From assembly GCA_907163375.1 (NCBI GenBank), contig CAJQUW010008939.1:248001-312000 (forward strand): a stretch of DNA of 64,000 nt. The letters run 5' to 3'. This DNA comes from Prostheceraeus crozeri (Eukaryota > Platyhelminthes > Polycladida > Euryleptidae). Shown piece by piece: positions 53,916-64,000 of this stretch. The notes under the pieces are model-generated. The model saw nothing but the letters and a program-made list of their open reading frames with translations, did no database searches and had not been told where the DNA came from. The position numbers and the translations under genes are program-made. Positions within the stretch are counted from its first letter, which is position 1; the number at the start of each line of letters is the position of its first letter.

Positions 53916-54979
53916 ATGTCAGGTCATCTAAAAGATGATCAAAGAAAATGGATTTTGAAATCCTTTTGGAAAAACAAGAATGCTGAAAAGGTGCGAATGG
54001 AATGGAGAGATGCCTTTCACAGCAATCCTCCATCAAGATTTGCTATTTATCGCATTCGAGATAAATTTGAAAAGACCGGTTCGGTAGAGAATGCACCGAA
54101 GTCAGGACGCCCTCGATCAGTTTCAATAACATCAAACGAGGAGTAGTGGCCCAAACATTTGTTCAAAGTCCGAAGAAGTCAACAAGAAGAGCCTCATTGG
54201 AGTTGGACATTTCTCTAAGCTCTACTTGGAGACTGATGAGGAAAGTTGAGTTGAAAACCATACCGACCCAGACTGTTGCAGCACCTTCTACCGGATGATG
54301 CTGAACGACGCTTGCAGTTTGCTGTGCTCATGTTGTCGGAAATTCGGGAGAACCAGATTTGCTTGACAAGATAGTTTGGTCTGACGAAGCCAGTTTCAAA
54401 CTATCAGGTCACGTAAATAGACATAACTGTGTCTACTGGTTCCCTGAAAATCCGCACATGGTATCAACAAATGAGCTGAACCAGCCTGGCTTAACCGTCT
54501 GGGCCGTATGTCAAGCAACGGTGTGATTGGGCCAGTATTTTTTGAAAGAACTGTGACGGCTGAGGTGTACCTTCAAATGCTCCAATCCTTTGCGATTCCT
54601 GAGATGCAGTCATTGAACAACTTCAATGAGCTGTACTTTCAGCAGGATGGTGCACCAGCGCATTTTGCAGTGAGTGTCAGAAGCTATCTGAATGACACTT
54701 TTCCAGGAAAGTGGATCGGGAGATGTGGTAGCATCCTTTGGCCTCCTCGCTCTTCCCGATCTAACTCCGATGGACTTTTTCTTTTGGGGCGTTGTAAAGG
54801 AGAAAGTGTACGGACGAAAACCTCACACACTTTCTCAACTCCGCTCCTACATCACAGATGCCTGTCAAGAGATCAGTGATGACAGGAACTTATGCAGAAC
54901 TGTGTGCCACAGTGTGGCCGAAAGACTACAAGAATGTGCCGATGTCCATGGTGGACATTTTGAGCATTTGCGTTCGTGA
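53916..54979 (+). pseudogene. IS630/Tc1/mariner-superfamily transposase remnant
   Basis: The N-terminal frame (53916-54146) has a helix-turn-helix region (PPSRFAIYRIRDKFEKTGS) and GRPRS hook. After multiple breaks, the catalytic region shows [10 protein letters not shown] (about 54376, first Asp), YFQQDGAPAHFA (second Asp, in 54508-54879), and in another frame LPDLTPMDFFFWGVVKEK (third acid Asp in MDFFFWG, 54692-54979), ending GGHFEHL. 'FFLWG'-type enzymes with the third acid Asp are common in arthropods. At least three frameshifts inactivate it. The tail, VKEKVYGRKPHTLSQLRS, is well preserved. Confidence 0.85.
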
Positions 54980-55054
54980 ATTTTTGCAACTTTAAGTTGA
55001 TTAATTTTTTGATATGTTGAATAGGCCTTGGTTATTCATTTGTTCATTTTTTTG

Positions 55055-55353
55055 TTAGGAAACCAAGCAAACAAAATGGTAGTTGTTTTAATGTTAATAC
55101 CTTTATTAATTTCAGCCTCCTCTAGGCCATCGTCAGAAGCTTCTGACGATGGTCTAAGAGGAGGCTGGAATTAACAAAGGTGAAGGACATTTGGATGTCA
55201 GCTGTTCTTCCTTCTTCGCCACCCTGTCATGTGTTGACGACAGCGTCTTCGTGCACCAGGCTGAGGGGCGCGGAGGACATTCGAATGTCAGCTGTTCTTC
55301 CTTCTCCGCAGTAACACTGAAACAACTACTATCTTGTTTACATGGTTTCCTAA
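55055..55353. mobile_element. 299-bp MITE with ~42-bp inverted ends and central palindrome
   Basis: The ends TTAGGAAACC...GGTTTCCTAA extend inward as ~42-bp inverted repeats (containing agtagttgtttca-type sequence). An internal near-perfect hairpin (55108-55173) is centred on AAGCTT. A direct repeat of gtcagctgttcttccttct occurs at about 55198 and 55285. No coding capacity. It interrupts the mariner-like element, so it is the third level of this nest. Confidence 0.8.
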
Positions 55354-56216
55354 TAATTTTTTTTTGATAGATGTTGGATAGTTATTCGACTTCTCATGAT
55401 CGGTATAGATTCAAATTGGGTTGTAGTGAAATATGTAGGCATGAAAACACTGGAGATCATGAGATATTTTAATATGATTTACGCGATGTCAAAGAGTATT
55501 GAATTTTTGCCCCTAACGAATACAAGGCATATTAGCTATCTGTGGCATCATGAAAAAGATTATTGTGACATAGCTTATTAATCTATAGCATTAAGACATA
55601 GCTTTTCAAGGCCAATTTCTACTGTTAGCCTACTTTTGAAACACCTTGTACATGAGCGACCATATTGGAAGACTGCAAACTCGTGAGATATTTGGAAACT
55701 AAAGATATCTGTGATGAGTAGAAGAATATCTATGACAGTTTCTAAGTTCTGGCATATTCTCCGATCTTCGTTGAGGACAAACTGCATGCACATCTTCCAT
55801 TTCTAGCTCAGATGGTCCAGATAGTTCCAAATCGATTTCAGATCTACCCAAATGAATTTCAGACATTTCCAGATGAATTGGAGATTCTCCAGTTGAATTT
55901 AAGATCCTTTCAAAGTTGGGTTTCTGATAGATATCTGAAATTCAATTAGAGAAATCTGAAATCCATCTAATATCTGAAATTCATTTGGGATGATCTGAAA
56001 TAGACATGGAAAGGGTGTAGTTGGCTCCAAAAGGTAACATACAGGAATGATAGAGAAGTTTTCGGTCTTTGCATATTGCATAGTCTTTTCAAGCGACTAC
56101 AACAGGTCTCTAAAACAAAGGAAAAATGTCAATCACCAAAAAATAAATTTCAAAATTTTCCACTGGAAAATTTTGAAAAAATTGGAAAATTTTCCATTCG
56201 CATCACTAGTAATGGG

Positions 56217-56480
56217 ATGTCTGTCACGATGTCAAGTGACTCATTAGGACGTCTCGTAGGAGCACTTTGAAGACGTGCGTTGGATGTACCGGCGGGATGT
56301 CAGACTGACGTCCTGTGAGAGTTCCGCTGTGACGTACGTGGGATGTCCCGGCGGGATGTCATACTGACGTCCTGTGATGCTTCTGCTGTGACGTCTTTTT
56401 TACTGTCAAATAAGACGTACGTGGGCCATCCTGGAATGACGTCGTCATGACATCCCGCTGACGTCACATGTTTACTGGGA
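56217..56480. repeat. GC-richer tandem array with gacgtc motifs
   Basis: Two 60-bp units (starting ggatgtaccggcgggatgtc at 56282 and its variant at 56342) lie within a region rich in gacgtc/acgtacg/gatgtc words. It is notably richer in CpG than the surroundings. It is likely a subterminal array of a MITE, the left part of which is not evident. Confidence 0.65.
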
Positions 56481-56484
56481 AGGC

Positions 56485-58119
56485 TTTTCCTATCATAATG
56501 TCAAGGAGGATGGACTTCATTTTTAGATAATTTCGTGAATATTCGCGCTGCGTATGTTAGCGCCATTTTCAATATCGAATATGATACATGCCATAACGTG
56601 CAAGGACAATGTCTAACTTTGAACGCATGGGCATTTAGAAAATATCAAATTCTGATTCTGCGCATCGCATGCCTATCGATAAGTAGCACCGCACGCAACT
56701 GGTCATACATGTATCGCCCACTTACACGTAATTAGAAAATAAAGCTCAGACTGTTTTGAAATGATTTCTTTTTTGGTTTACAAAAAAATCGAAATTAAAT
56801 CGGTCGTTGGGGAAAATAAAACATCGCCGCACCCTAGTCAGAACCTTTCTTAGGAATTGGAACCGACTTTCCAACAAAGCACCCAGATACCATCTGGTCC
56901 ACTAGACTTAGAGCTATCGAGACCTGCGATGATCTTTTGACGCTTCGAACTGTGACTGAAGGGGGGAAATTTATTCAACATGCAAAGGGAACATACATGT
57001 ACATGCAACGTATACCGCTAATATATCTATTACTTGCCGTTATCCCCGGAAAGCCCAAAAAAGGAGACCCATAAAAATGATGCTGTTCAATGGCAAAAAT
57101 CTCCACCAAAAACGATCAATTTTCGGAGTTCTTTTGCACCTAATCCTTGCTGGTGGGCAACATAACTTCAGAAAATATTGAATGAACTTTTGATACATTT
57201 CATTTAAATCACTAAGAAAAATGTGCATCAAATTTTGGTTCGCTTTCCAATGTGCCTTTGAGGAAAGATGATTATTTTTATGTTACATGCCATTTCGATA
57301 ACTAGACTTGGCTTGTGGACGGGCTATGCTCTAAAAGTATATATATGCCAAACGTCTCTTACTCCGTCCATATTGATTGATCCTCTTCAAATGTTTGAAG
57401 GTCTTCAAGAACAAGGCTTCACAGGATCTAAGGCCTCCGCGGGGCCCACATTGCACTACACGGGCTGGAATTCGACGTGGATCGTACCTAATCGCTTAAC
57501 AAGTGATCCCTTATACAGTGCGTATTAGATCAAAGTTTTCAGGCTCGACTTAAATGTAGTACAAACGATGTGGATTTTGATATATAATTTTGACAAATAA
57601 TGGTGCCTAAATGGCGCTCATAATCACTCAATTCAACTTGTTTTTATGACGATCTGATCGGGTTCTTTCTGCAGCATATGATGTTTTTAGAACAGACATG
57701 TGCGCACACATGCGATCGATATTGCAATATTAAGCTCGACGATCGATGTTTGCAGTCACCGCTCTTTTGATTCTCGCTGCATCAATTTGATTAGTTCAAC
57801 GAACAAGGCATGTCCCAGCGTCGCTGATGTTAGAGAAACCGTGCAGCTTAAAGTATAAAAGGACACTGCAACTTGAAAGAAAATGTATTAGCTTTTTCAC
57901 AATATAACTGACAATTAATGCATAAAAGAAATTTATTTTTACAAACAGAAATTGTGTGACCATATAATATGATAAATAATACTGGCTTATCGGGAAGTAT
58001 ACCGTTACATCAGTGCTTTTAGCAAAAATGACACAAGCATAATAAACCGCAGCAGTCAAAGTTGTCTACAAAGAAAATGAATGACTGATTGAGCTGTTTC
58101 ATTACATGTGATTTCATCA
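56485..58119. other. Non-coding stretch
   Basis: No gene or mobile element recognised. Frames such as 57268-57528 and 57796-58059 lack domain signals. Confidence 0.4.
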
Positions 58120-59033
58120 TTAACCCTTTCATACTCAATGTTGTCAAATGGCAACAAAATCTGATTTTTCTGACTCTAATTATATGTTTTCAATCGCCTA
58201 CTGCTAAATTGTTGAAGTTCATTTTGTTTTAATTCATATCAGTTCAAATAAGCGTCATTTTCTATACTGGTATTGGAGATAATGGTAAGTAAAGAATTAT
58301 ACATATTCTAAAAAATGACTATTTATTGTTAAACCAATGAGATTGGCATCTTTTAAAAGCTCAATGTATGATAATTCGATTATAAAGTTTATTGGAGCAA
58401 CACGTCCTCTGCAAAATCTACGCCGAATAACTCAAAATACTGTCAATGTTGTCATTTGTCAACATTGAGAACATCTTGATCTAAAATCTTATGATTTTCG
58501 TTTGTTTTGTCTTGAACAGCCATTTATAATATGTACTTTAAATTATTACTGCAGATTATTGACAAAAATACTGGATCACTCTTTATATATTTACATTAAT
58601 TCGCCGAAGATTTAACATATATGCAGTCGGATCTTTTCATGTTGCCGTTTGACAACATTTGAGTGATATCGTCTCCCTCTCATGCTGTCATCTGACAACA
58701 ATTGAGTCGTATTGGAAAATTTAAGCAACATTTTCGAATGAAATTTGAGGAAAGAAACTAGTCTATGCTAACAACTTAGCGTTTGATTTTATTATATTTT
58801 ACTCTAAGATGAAAGCTACTTAAATTTTCCGTAGACTTATACATGTTGGCTACATTGAAATTGCACAAAATTACGTTAACTGATTATTCCTCCTTTGTTA
58901 TAAGGGAAGTTTGTGAAATGAACATAATAATATTCTGAATATTACGAAATATTATGCTAATAATATATACCCCGAGCTAATTTTCTAATAGTTTTGTGGA
59001 GTAAAGTCAGAGCACTTCTATTTGTATTTTCAG

Positions 59034-60782
59034 ATGAATAATCGACCACGGAGAGCTTCAAAACAGGTTGCGTATGCAACGTTACGTCAGATGTTTGGAG
59101 AGTCAGATCCGAAGCTTCGGATGATGAAATACTAACTGATGATGTCGATCCTATAGAATCCGACGATGATTCACTTCCTGATCATGATACTGAAGACGAT
59201 GAAGATAATATTGACGATACTGAAGACGATAACGAATCTGTTGCCTTTCGCTGGAGACGGCATCTTCGTCCTATGCTCACCTCACCCCCTGGTCCTCAGG
59301 ATGATCAATTTGAAATGGCTCCAGAGGCCGAGCTCACACCGTTTGCCTATTTCCAATTGTTCCTGACTCAAGACATGATTGATCATCTCACATCCGAGAC
59401 TAACCGGTATAGTGTGGAACGTACTGGGCAATCCATTAATTGTAAATCTTGGGAGATGAAAAAATTTATTGGTATTACTATTCAAATGGGAATATGTAAG
59501 ATGCCAACTTATCGAATGTATTGGAATCCATTATACAGACATGTGCCTGTTGCGGCTGCACTTGGATTAAACCGCTTCGAGACAATAAAGCGGTATTTTC
59601 ATGTAAATGACAACGCAAATCGTTCTAATGAAGATGATCCGCTCTTCAAGGTGAGGCCACTGTTAGAACATGTTCGTGAAAACTGCAGAAAGATTCAGCC
59701 AGAAAGTAGACAATGTGTGGATGAGCAGATGGTAAAATATAAAGGGCGAACCCGTCTGCGTCGATACATGCCTAAAAAACCCACGAAGTGGGGTTTTAAA
59801 ATCATTGCTCGTTGTGGTATTTCTGGTATCATATACGATTTCCATGTAGACGGAGACAAGCTGCCTCTGTCAGAAGACCCGATAGGCTACACTGGTGATG
59901 TGGTTTTACACCTTTGTGACTCTTTGCCTCGAAACAGATTGTTTTTTATATATACAGATCGATATTATTCGTCGTTTGACCTGATTAAAAAGTTAAAGGA
60001 ACGCAATTGCTTGTTCATCGGAACGATACAGAAAAACAGACTGAAGGATTGCCCAATCAAAGACGATCGAGAGCTGACAACTAGAGGAGACTTCGATTAC
60101 GTTCTGGATGCTAATTCGAATATTGGAGTGTTAAAATGGATGGACAATGGCTCTGTTATTCTCTGCAGTAACTTTATTGGCGCAGAGCCTTTCGATACCT
60201 GCAGTCGATACAGTCGTCGAGAGAAACGACGTGTTGAGGTCAGACGCCCGAAAATGGTTGCTGAATATTCACGGTATATGGGGGGCGTGGACCTCCATGA
60301 CATGCTTAAAGGACTCTATTCGATTGATCGTCGCGGAAAAAAAATACTACTTCCGACTTTGTCATTATCTTTTCGGAATATGTTGTATCAATGGTTGGCT
60401 ACTCCATCGCAGGCATTCCGAGCAAAAGGGCATTAGGCACATGACTCTGCTCACTTTTGTTGGTCACATTGCGCAGAGTCTAACCTCAGATGTAAGTTTA
60501 GCATCAGGAACACGTACATCCAATGTACGTCGTGTTCGCCCGCGTCTGAGCGAGGTAAATGATGAAAATCTTGAAGAACCGGTACCGCGTCCCCGTCGAA
60601 CCCAACCTCAGCCGTCAGCTCGTGCTCGCTTTGACGGTTATAAACATTTTCCAAGAAGTACATCTCGAGGAAGGTGCAGGCATTGTCAAGATGGATTCTC
60701 CAGATGGGAGTGTGAAAAATTTGAAATGAGGCTGTGCCTGAATAACACGAAGAACTGCTTTAAGCTTTTTCACGTTTCTTAA
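59034..60782 (+). pseudogene. piggyBac transposase with two frameshifts
   Basis: Candidate start ATG at 59034, right after a cag. The first frame shift is near 59108; the downstream frame then runs through an acidic N terminus (59110-59260). The long open part, 59273-60343, carries CVDEQMVKYKGR (first catalytic Asp), FIYTDRYYSSFD (second Asp) and YSRYMGGVDLHDML (third Asp), the DDD triad of the DDE_Tnp_1_7 domain. A second shift occurs in the A-tract at 60338-60345. The correct continuation lies in the frame that runs to 60782 (YYFRLCHYLFGICCINGW, then the Cys-rich C terminus CRHCQDGFSRWECEKFEM with LCLNNTKNCFKLFH). Apart from the two shifts, the enzyme looks complete. The frame starting at 60147 overlaps as a shadow before this point. 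Confidence 0.9.
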
Positions 60783-60796
60783 TTTTACAGATGAGT

Positions 60797-60840
60797 TGCG
60801 TGTGTGAGTATGTGTGTGTGTTTGCATGTGTGTAAGTGTG
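60797..60840. repeat. GT-rich microsatellite
   Basis: Imperfect (gt)n run in the 3' untranslated region of the piggyBac-1 transposase. Confidence 0.8.
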
Positions 60841-61133
60841 ATAAGTGGCTATGAATCTTAGCAAAATATATTAATAGCAATTTCAAATATAGCTTTTGAA
60901 TTTGGCTAATGCTCCTACTTAATCCAGGCATTTGTAAAACATTCTTAATAGCATTTTTCAATTCCACTTTTTCTCAAATGTTGTCAAATGACAACATGGG
61001 CCAACTTATAAGGTAATGATAGTAAATCGTTGAAAAGTCATTAAACCTGTTAATATGCTGTATTTAAGTAATTTTCAAACACCAAAATTTTTTTTTGACA
61101 CTGTTTATCATAATTTGAGTACGAAAGGGTTAA

Positions 61134-64000
61134 GATCAAATTCAGAAATTTCAAGTGGCTTCATTATAAGAGTGTTACTTCAGAAAAACTCATCCTGCGA
61201 GCATGCCTTGCAGCCACCGAGTCCGTCTGAGTCCGACAAACAACTGCTGATTTAGGCAGAATCCTAAATGGTCCCATATATTATCAGTCTCACTAAATTT
61301 ACAAGGCGGATTTCTCTGACTGCCTTTCGTCAAGTAAGCCTACACGTGGCTATAGGCCCCTAGTACATTTCCAAAAAAGAAGTTGTACTAGAAGCATGCC
61401 CAAAACATGAAGATTGCCTGTGATTGCTTGTAAAAATTGGAACGATTGCTTAATGCATCAGTATATACTATCTGATCTTCTGACAGGACTTTTCAATAAG
61501 CAAAAATAAGCTAAAAATTTGCATACTCGGAATTTTCTTGAACTTTACTTTTTTGCACTTTCCTATAAAATTTGAACTAGACACCCGATTGACTTAATCA
61601 CTGAGGTACAGATGCTTCAGGAACATTTCGACTTGCAATTAGCAACTTAGCAATTAGATTTGTCAATTTTCAGTGATGAACTAATTTTGGTGACCTGCGC
61701 TGACTAGATTTTTCATTTTAAAATTCGGTCTATGTTTTATGGAATCATGAAATCAATCATAATTCAACAGAGTTGCATGAATTTAAGTACAAAATAAGGT
61801 AAGTAAATAATTCTTTAAAGTCAATTTTTTCCATTCAGCTGGATATATATACAGTTCACGAATTCTATGATTGCATCGACAACGTTTGTCACTTTATTTA
61901 GGAGGGCATAAATCCCTCTTTGACATTCGCTAAAATTTGCACTGTGATGCAAAATACATACATGTAATAATGCTAGTTCGGACGCCACTGCATCATGTAT
62001 TGCATTGAAATATCCAATCAGATATCATCCCATTACTGACAATGGCAACAAAAATTGAGACAGAGCCTGCAGGACTCGGTCTCCGAGTCTCAATCCGCAC
62101 CCCTTCTTCCATGCATGCCATAATTGGTCGTGATAGTAAGTGGCCAACTCGAAATAATTTAGGACAAATTTGACTGCTTTTTATACACATAGCCCAAATT
62201 GTAGGTATAGCGACTTTGGGTACAACTTCCGCAGAAACACGCCAACAAATTGATAAGGAGAAGATAGAAAATTAACAACCCACATAAAAGAAAACTTAAT
62301 GTTATCTGACATACTCGGCCACTTGAGAAGTTTTTATTCCAGTGGTAGCTAGTTTCTTTACTGTAACATTTCGCAACATTTCTATAAAGTTGCCATCAGC
62401 AGAAAAAAGTTACGTAAAACAATGGATACAAATTGGTCTTCAGACATACAAAAGTCACTGCTTTAATGACCATGCTCATCAGAACATGTGGCATAAAATT
62501 TTTTCAATCATTTTATTATTAGACGCTTGCTTTGCGACTGTTTTCAACTCGGCAATGTGAGATCCGATGACCTGAGATTGATTAAGAAATGAGAATATCT
62601 TTGGGAATCAGAAAGATATGAGACAATTGCACATAAAATTGTATCCACGTTGCTAGAAAGGCAATACTTAGAGCAATTAGCGACACACGCACATGCTCTA
62701 AATAATTTTAATTTAAGAGAAAGTATTCCAATAGTGGCGTGGGATCATTTAATGCGCTAAATCAAAATTGAAAAAAGCAAGCTCGCGTGCGACCATGAGT
62801 ACACCGACAATTTTCAAAGCTTCTTCGCTTAACTAGTTTTCGAATGCGAGCTAACGCTTTCGCCTTGAATTCTATCAGACATTTGCTGAATAGATTAAAT
62901 GTCCCCATGATTTGCATTACTAGTATTTCAAAGACGATCAGTACGAGGTTAGCCTTTCTCAATAACTGAAGCTACTGAAACAGGTATTATCAACTGATAG
63001 TTGAGCATTAATTGCAAATCTGAAATTCTGTCAAATGGAAATGCGTCGATGCTCAGAATACCATAGTCACGCGGTTACCTACACAAAAAATAGCTAAAAC
63101 ACTGATAACTATGGATATGAAGTTTATATTAATAACGAAATGACTACGGCTTTGGATTCTGAATTTTTCTTCGGTGTCAGAGCATTCATATACCCTAGAC
63201 TAAACAGCACATTTCAGACACTTATACTTCTATATACCACTTTTGATTACTCTCAATATAAATAAACAGGAATGAAAAAAGAAATTAATTATCATATACA
63301 TTGTGATCCATTTTAGATGCTATATTTCTCTTATAGATTAATTCGAATGCTCATTCAAATAATATCTGGCCTCCTGAGTTCTATCGAGCTGTCGTGGAGT
63401 GTCCTCAAAGACTGCTGTCAAGAAACGGCTTCGAGAAGAATGTCTCAGATAATCAAACTTGTTCAAAGTGACAATCGGGGTGCATAGGCTTAGATGATAA
63501 GCTATTCCATGAATTCAGCGGGCAAGCGGACGAGGATTTCTACATTTTCTTTCCAATCTGGCTTGATAGAATACCTATTTTTCCAGGAATACCATACATT
63601 CCGAGAATTAGTAAATAGCGCAGAAATTCAATCGAATGCAAAAATATCATTTATATACAGCTAGAGTCAGTCACAGTAGCCTCAATTTCAATTTATTGAC
63701 TAGCCATAACTTCGAATAGACCGAGTTGCCACGGCTAGTCAAATATATTGTAGTTAGGTAGATGAGTTATATAGATAGGTAATGTAGATGAATTTTCGGT
63801 TATTTTTCTTTTCTTTGGTAGAGTATGTCCATACGACGTGTGTGAAGTTGGCGCAACCATTTTTGTTTTTACTGTGCCACTCCAAAAAATCACATCAACC
63901 ACACAATTCGAGGTCGCTGATTATGTGCCACTACTCGGTTTCCACGAAATTTAACCTCCTTTGGCCATAAAACGCAATTCAAATTTCAAACTGGTTGCGC
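61134..64000. other. Non-coding stretch, at most one weak exon
   Basis: No gene recognised. At about 63340-63468 an acceptor-like ctcttatag precedes two overlapping open frames of about 45 codons, and the sequence then stops; no family is recognised. The remainder shows nothing. Confidence 0.4.

Larger units (their letters stand above)
53578..55648 (+). mobile_element. mariner/Tc1-type element nested in the hAT element
   Basis: Perfect 28-bp inverted ends, beginning CAAGGTGTTTCAAAAGTAGG, are flanked by TA on both sides (53576-53577, 55649-55650). It contains one transposase remnant (53916-54979, plus strand) and a nested 299-bp MITE (55055-55353). Perfect ends with a frameshifted transposase suggest that it was mobilised by a related enzyme in trans, or that decay is recent. 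Confidence 0.93.
53078..56208. mobile_element. hAT-like element with exact 8-bp target duplication, containing a mariner-like element
   Basis: The ends TAGTGATG (53078) and CATCACTA (56201-56208) continue inward as aaaattttcc-type inverted sequence. The flanking octamer GTAATGGG is exact on both sides (53070-53077, 56209-56216). Private sequence is about 1.06 kb after removal of the nested element (53578-55648). It has no hAT transposase but many aaaattttcc subterminal words. Near 55830-56005 an inverted repeat of atttcagat/atctgaaat words occurs. It is a non-autonomous element. Confidence 0.88.
58120..61133 (+). mobile_element. Near-complete piggyBac element (piggyBac-1)
   Basis: TTAA target duplications at 58120-58123 and 61130-61133 are followed by inverted ends CCCTTTCATACTCAA and the complement of TTGAGTACGAAAGGG. 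Total 3014 bp. Near both ends are five 18-bp palindromic motifs of type TGTTGTCAAATGACAACA (58139, 58447, 58640, 58683, 60979). A transposase coding region spans 59034-60782 with two single-site frameshifts. It is therefore close to intact but inactive as read. Confidence 0.95.

Noticed and set aside
60147..60340. Upstream half of the plus-strand frame beginning at 60147
   Set aside because: Up to the A-run at 60338 the true piggyBac reading is in the other frame (GVDLHDML block); only the part after the A-run is real coding sequence.
1..64000. CRISPR array, bacterial operons or phage
   Set aside because: The tandem repeats seen are transposon subterminal arrays without unique spacers; gene density and element types are eukaryotic.

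Overview
The window is about 64 kb of AT-rich eukaryotic DNA, almost certainly from an invertebrate animal. There are no operons, ribosome-binding sites or dense gene blocks. Long non-coding stretches carry splice-like signals, and most readable coding sequence belongs to transposable elements typical of metazoans: Penelope-like elements (PLEs) with GIY-YIG nuclease, non-LTR retrotransposons (LINEs), hAT, Tc1/mariner and piggyBac DNA transposons, MITEs, and one Ty3/gypsy-type LTR retrotransposon. I cannot name the species. The element mix fits an arthropod or another marine or aquatic invertebrate.

Layout. 1-4.17 kb: no recognisable gene. 4.2-8.7 kb: PLE debris (a GIY-YIG fragment and a broken minus-strand PLE), a decayed Tc1/mariner fragment and a pair of ~430-bp direct repeats. 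9.0-13.9 kb: a hAT C-terminal fragment, an ~830-bp element with 17-bp tandem repeats in its inverted ends, and a broken hAT element with a coiled-coil tail. 14.0-16.8 kb: two decayed Tc1-like transposases and a 166-bp TTAA MITE. 17.6-21.3 kb: a ~630-bp foldback repeat followed by a PLE that is interrupted by a hAT element, itself interrupted by a second hAT element. 22.3-26.6 kb: several PLE fragments, including a probable Naiad-type (permuted) PLE. 26.6-33.8 kb: a minus-strand LINE split by a hAT-like element that contains a piggyBac element. 34.2-38.2 kb: a second copy of the broken PLE, a LINE RT fragment, and a PLE GIY-YIG locus with large inverted repeats. 38.6-41.5 kb: the only long intact non-transposon gene, a 959-aa protein with two dynamin/mitofusin-like GTPase domains and a glycine-zipper membrane region. 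43.0-44.0 kb: a LINE tail and an inverted-repeat element. 44.4-49.3 kb: an intact, apparently young LTR retrotransposon with identical-looking 386-bp LTRs and a TATAT target duplication. 49.3-53.0 kb: sparse, with two weak candidate exons. 53.1-56.2 kb: a hAT element with 8-bp target duplication that contains a mariner-like element containing a 299-bp MITE. 58.1-61.1 kb: a near-complete piggyBac element. 61.1-64 kb: no recognised gene.

The strongest leads are: the tandem-GTPase gene, which has an intronless 2.9-kb reading frame; the LTR element, whose Pol begins with two tandem aspartic-protease units and whose gag/pol overlap carries a canonical -1 slippery heptamer; three independent three-level nested insertions with readable target duplications; inverted head-to-head PLE fragments that break inside the GIY-YIG domain; and perfect or near-perfect palindromic subterminal motifs in both piggyBac elements. 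All calls come from reading the sequence. No database search was possible.
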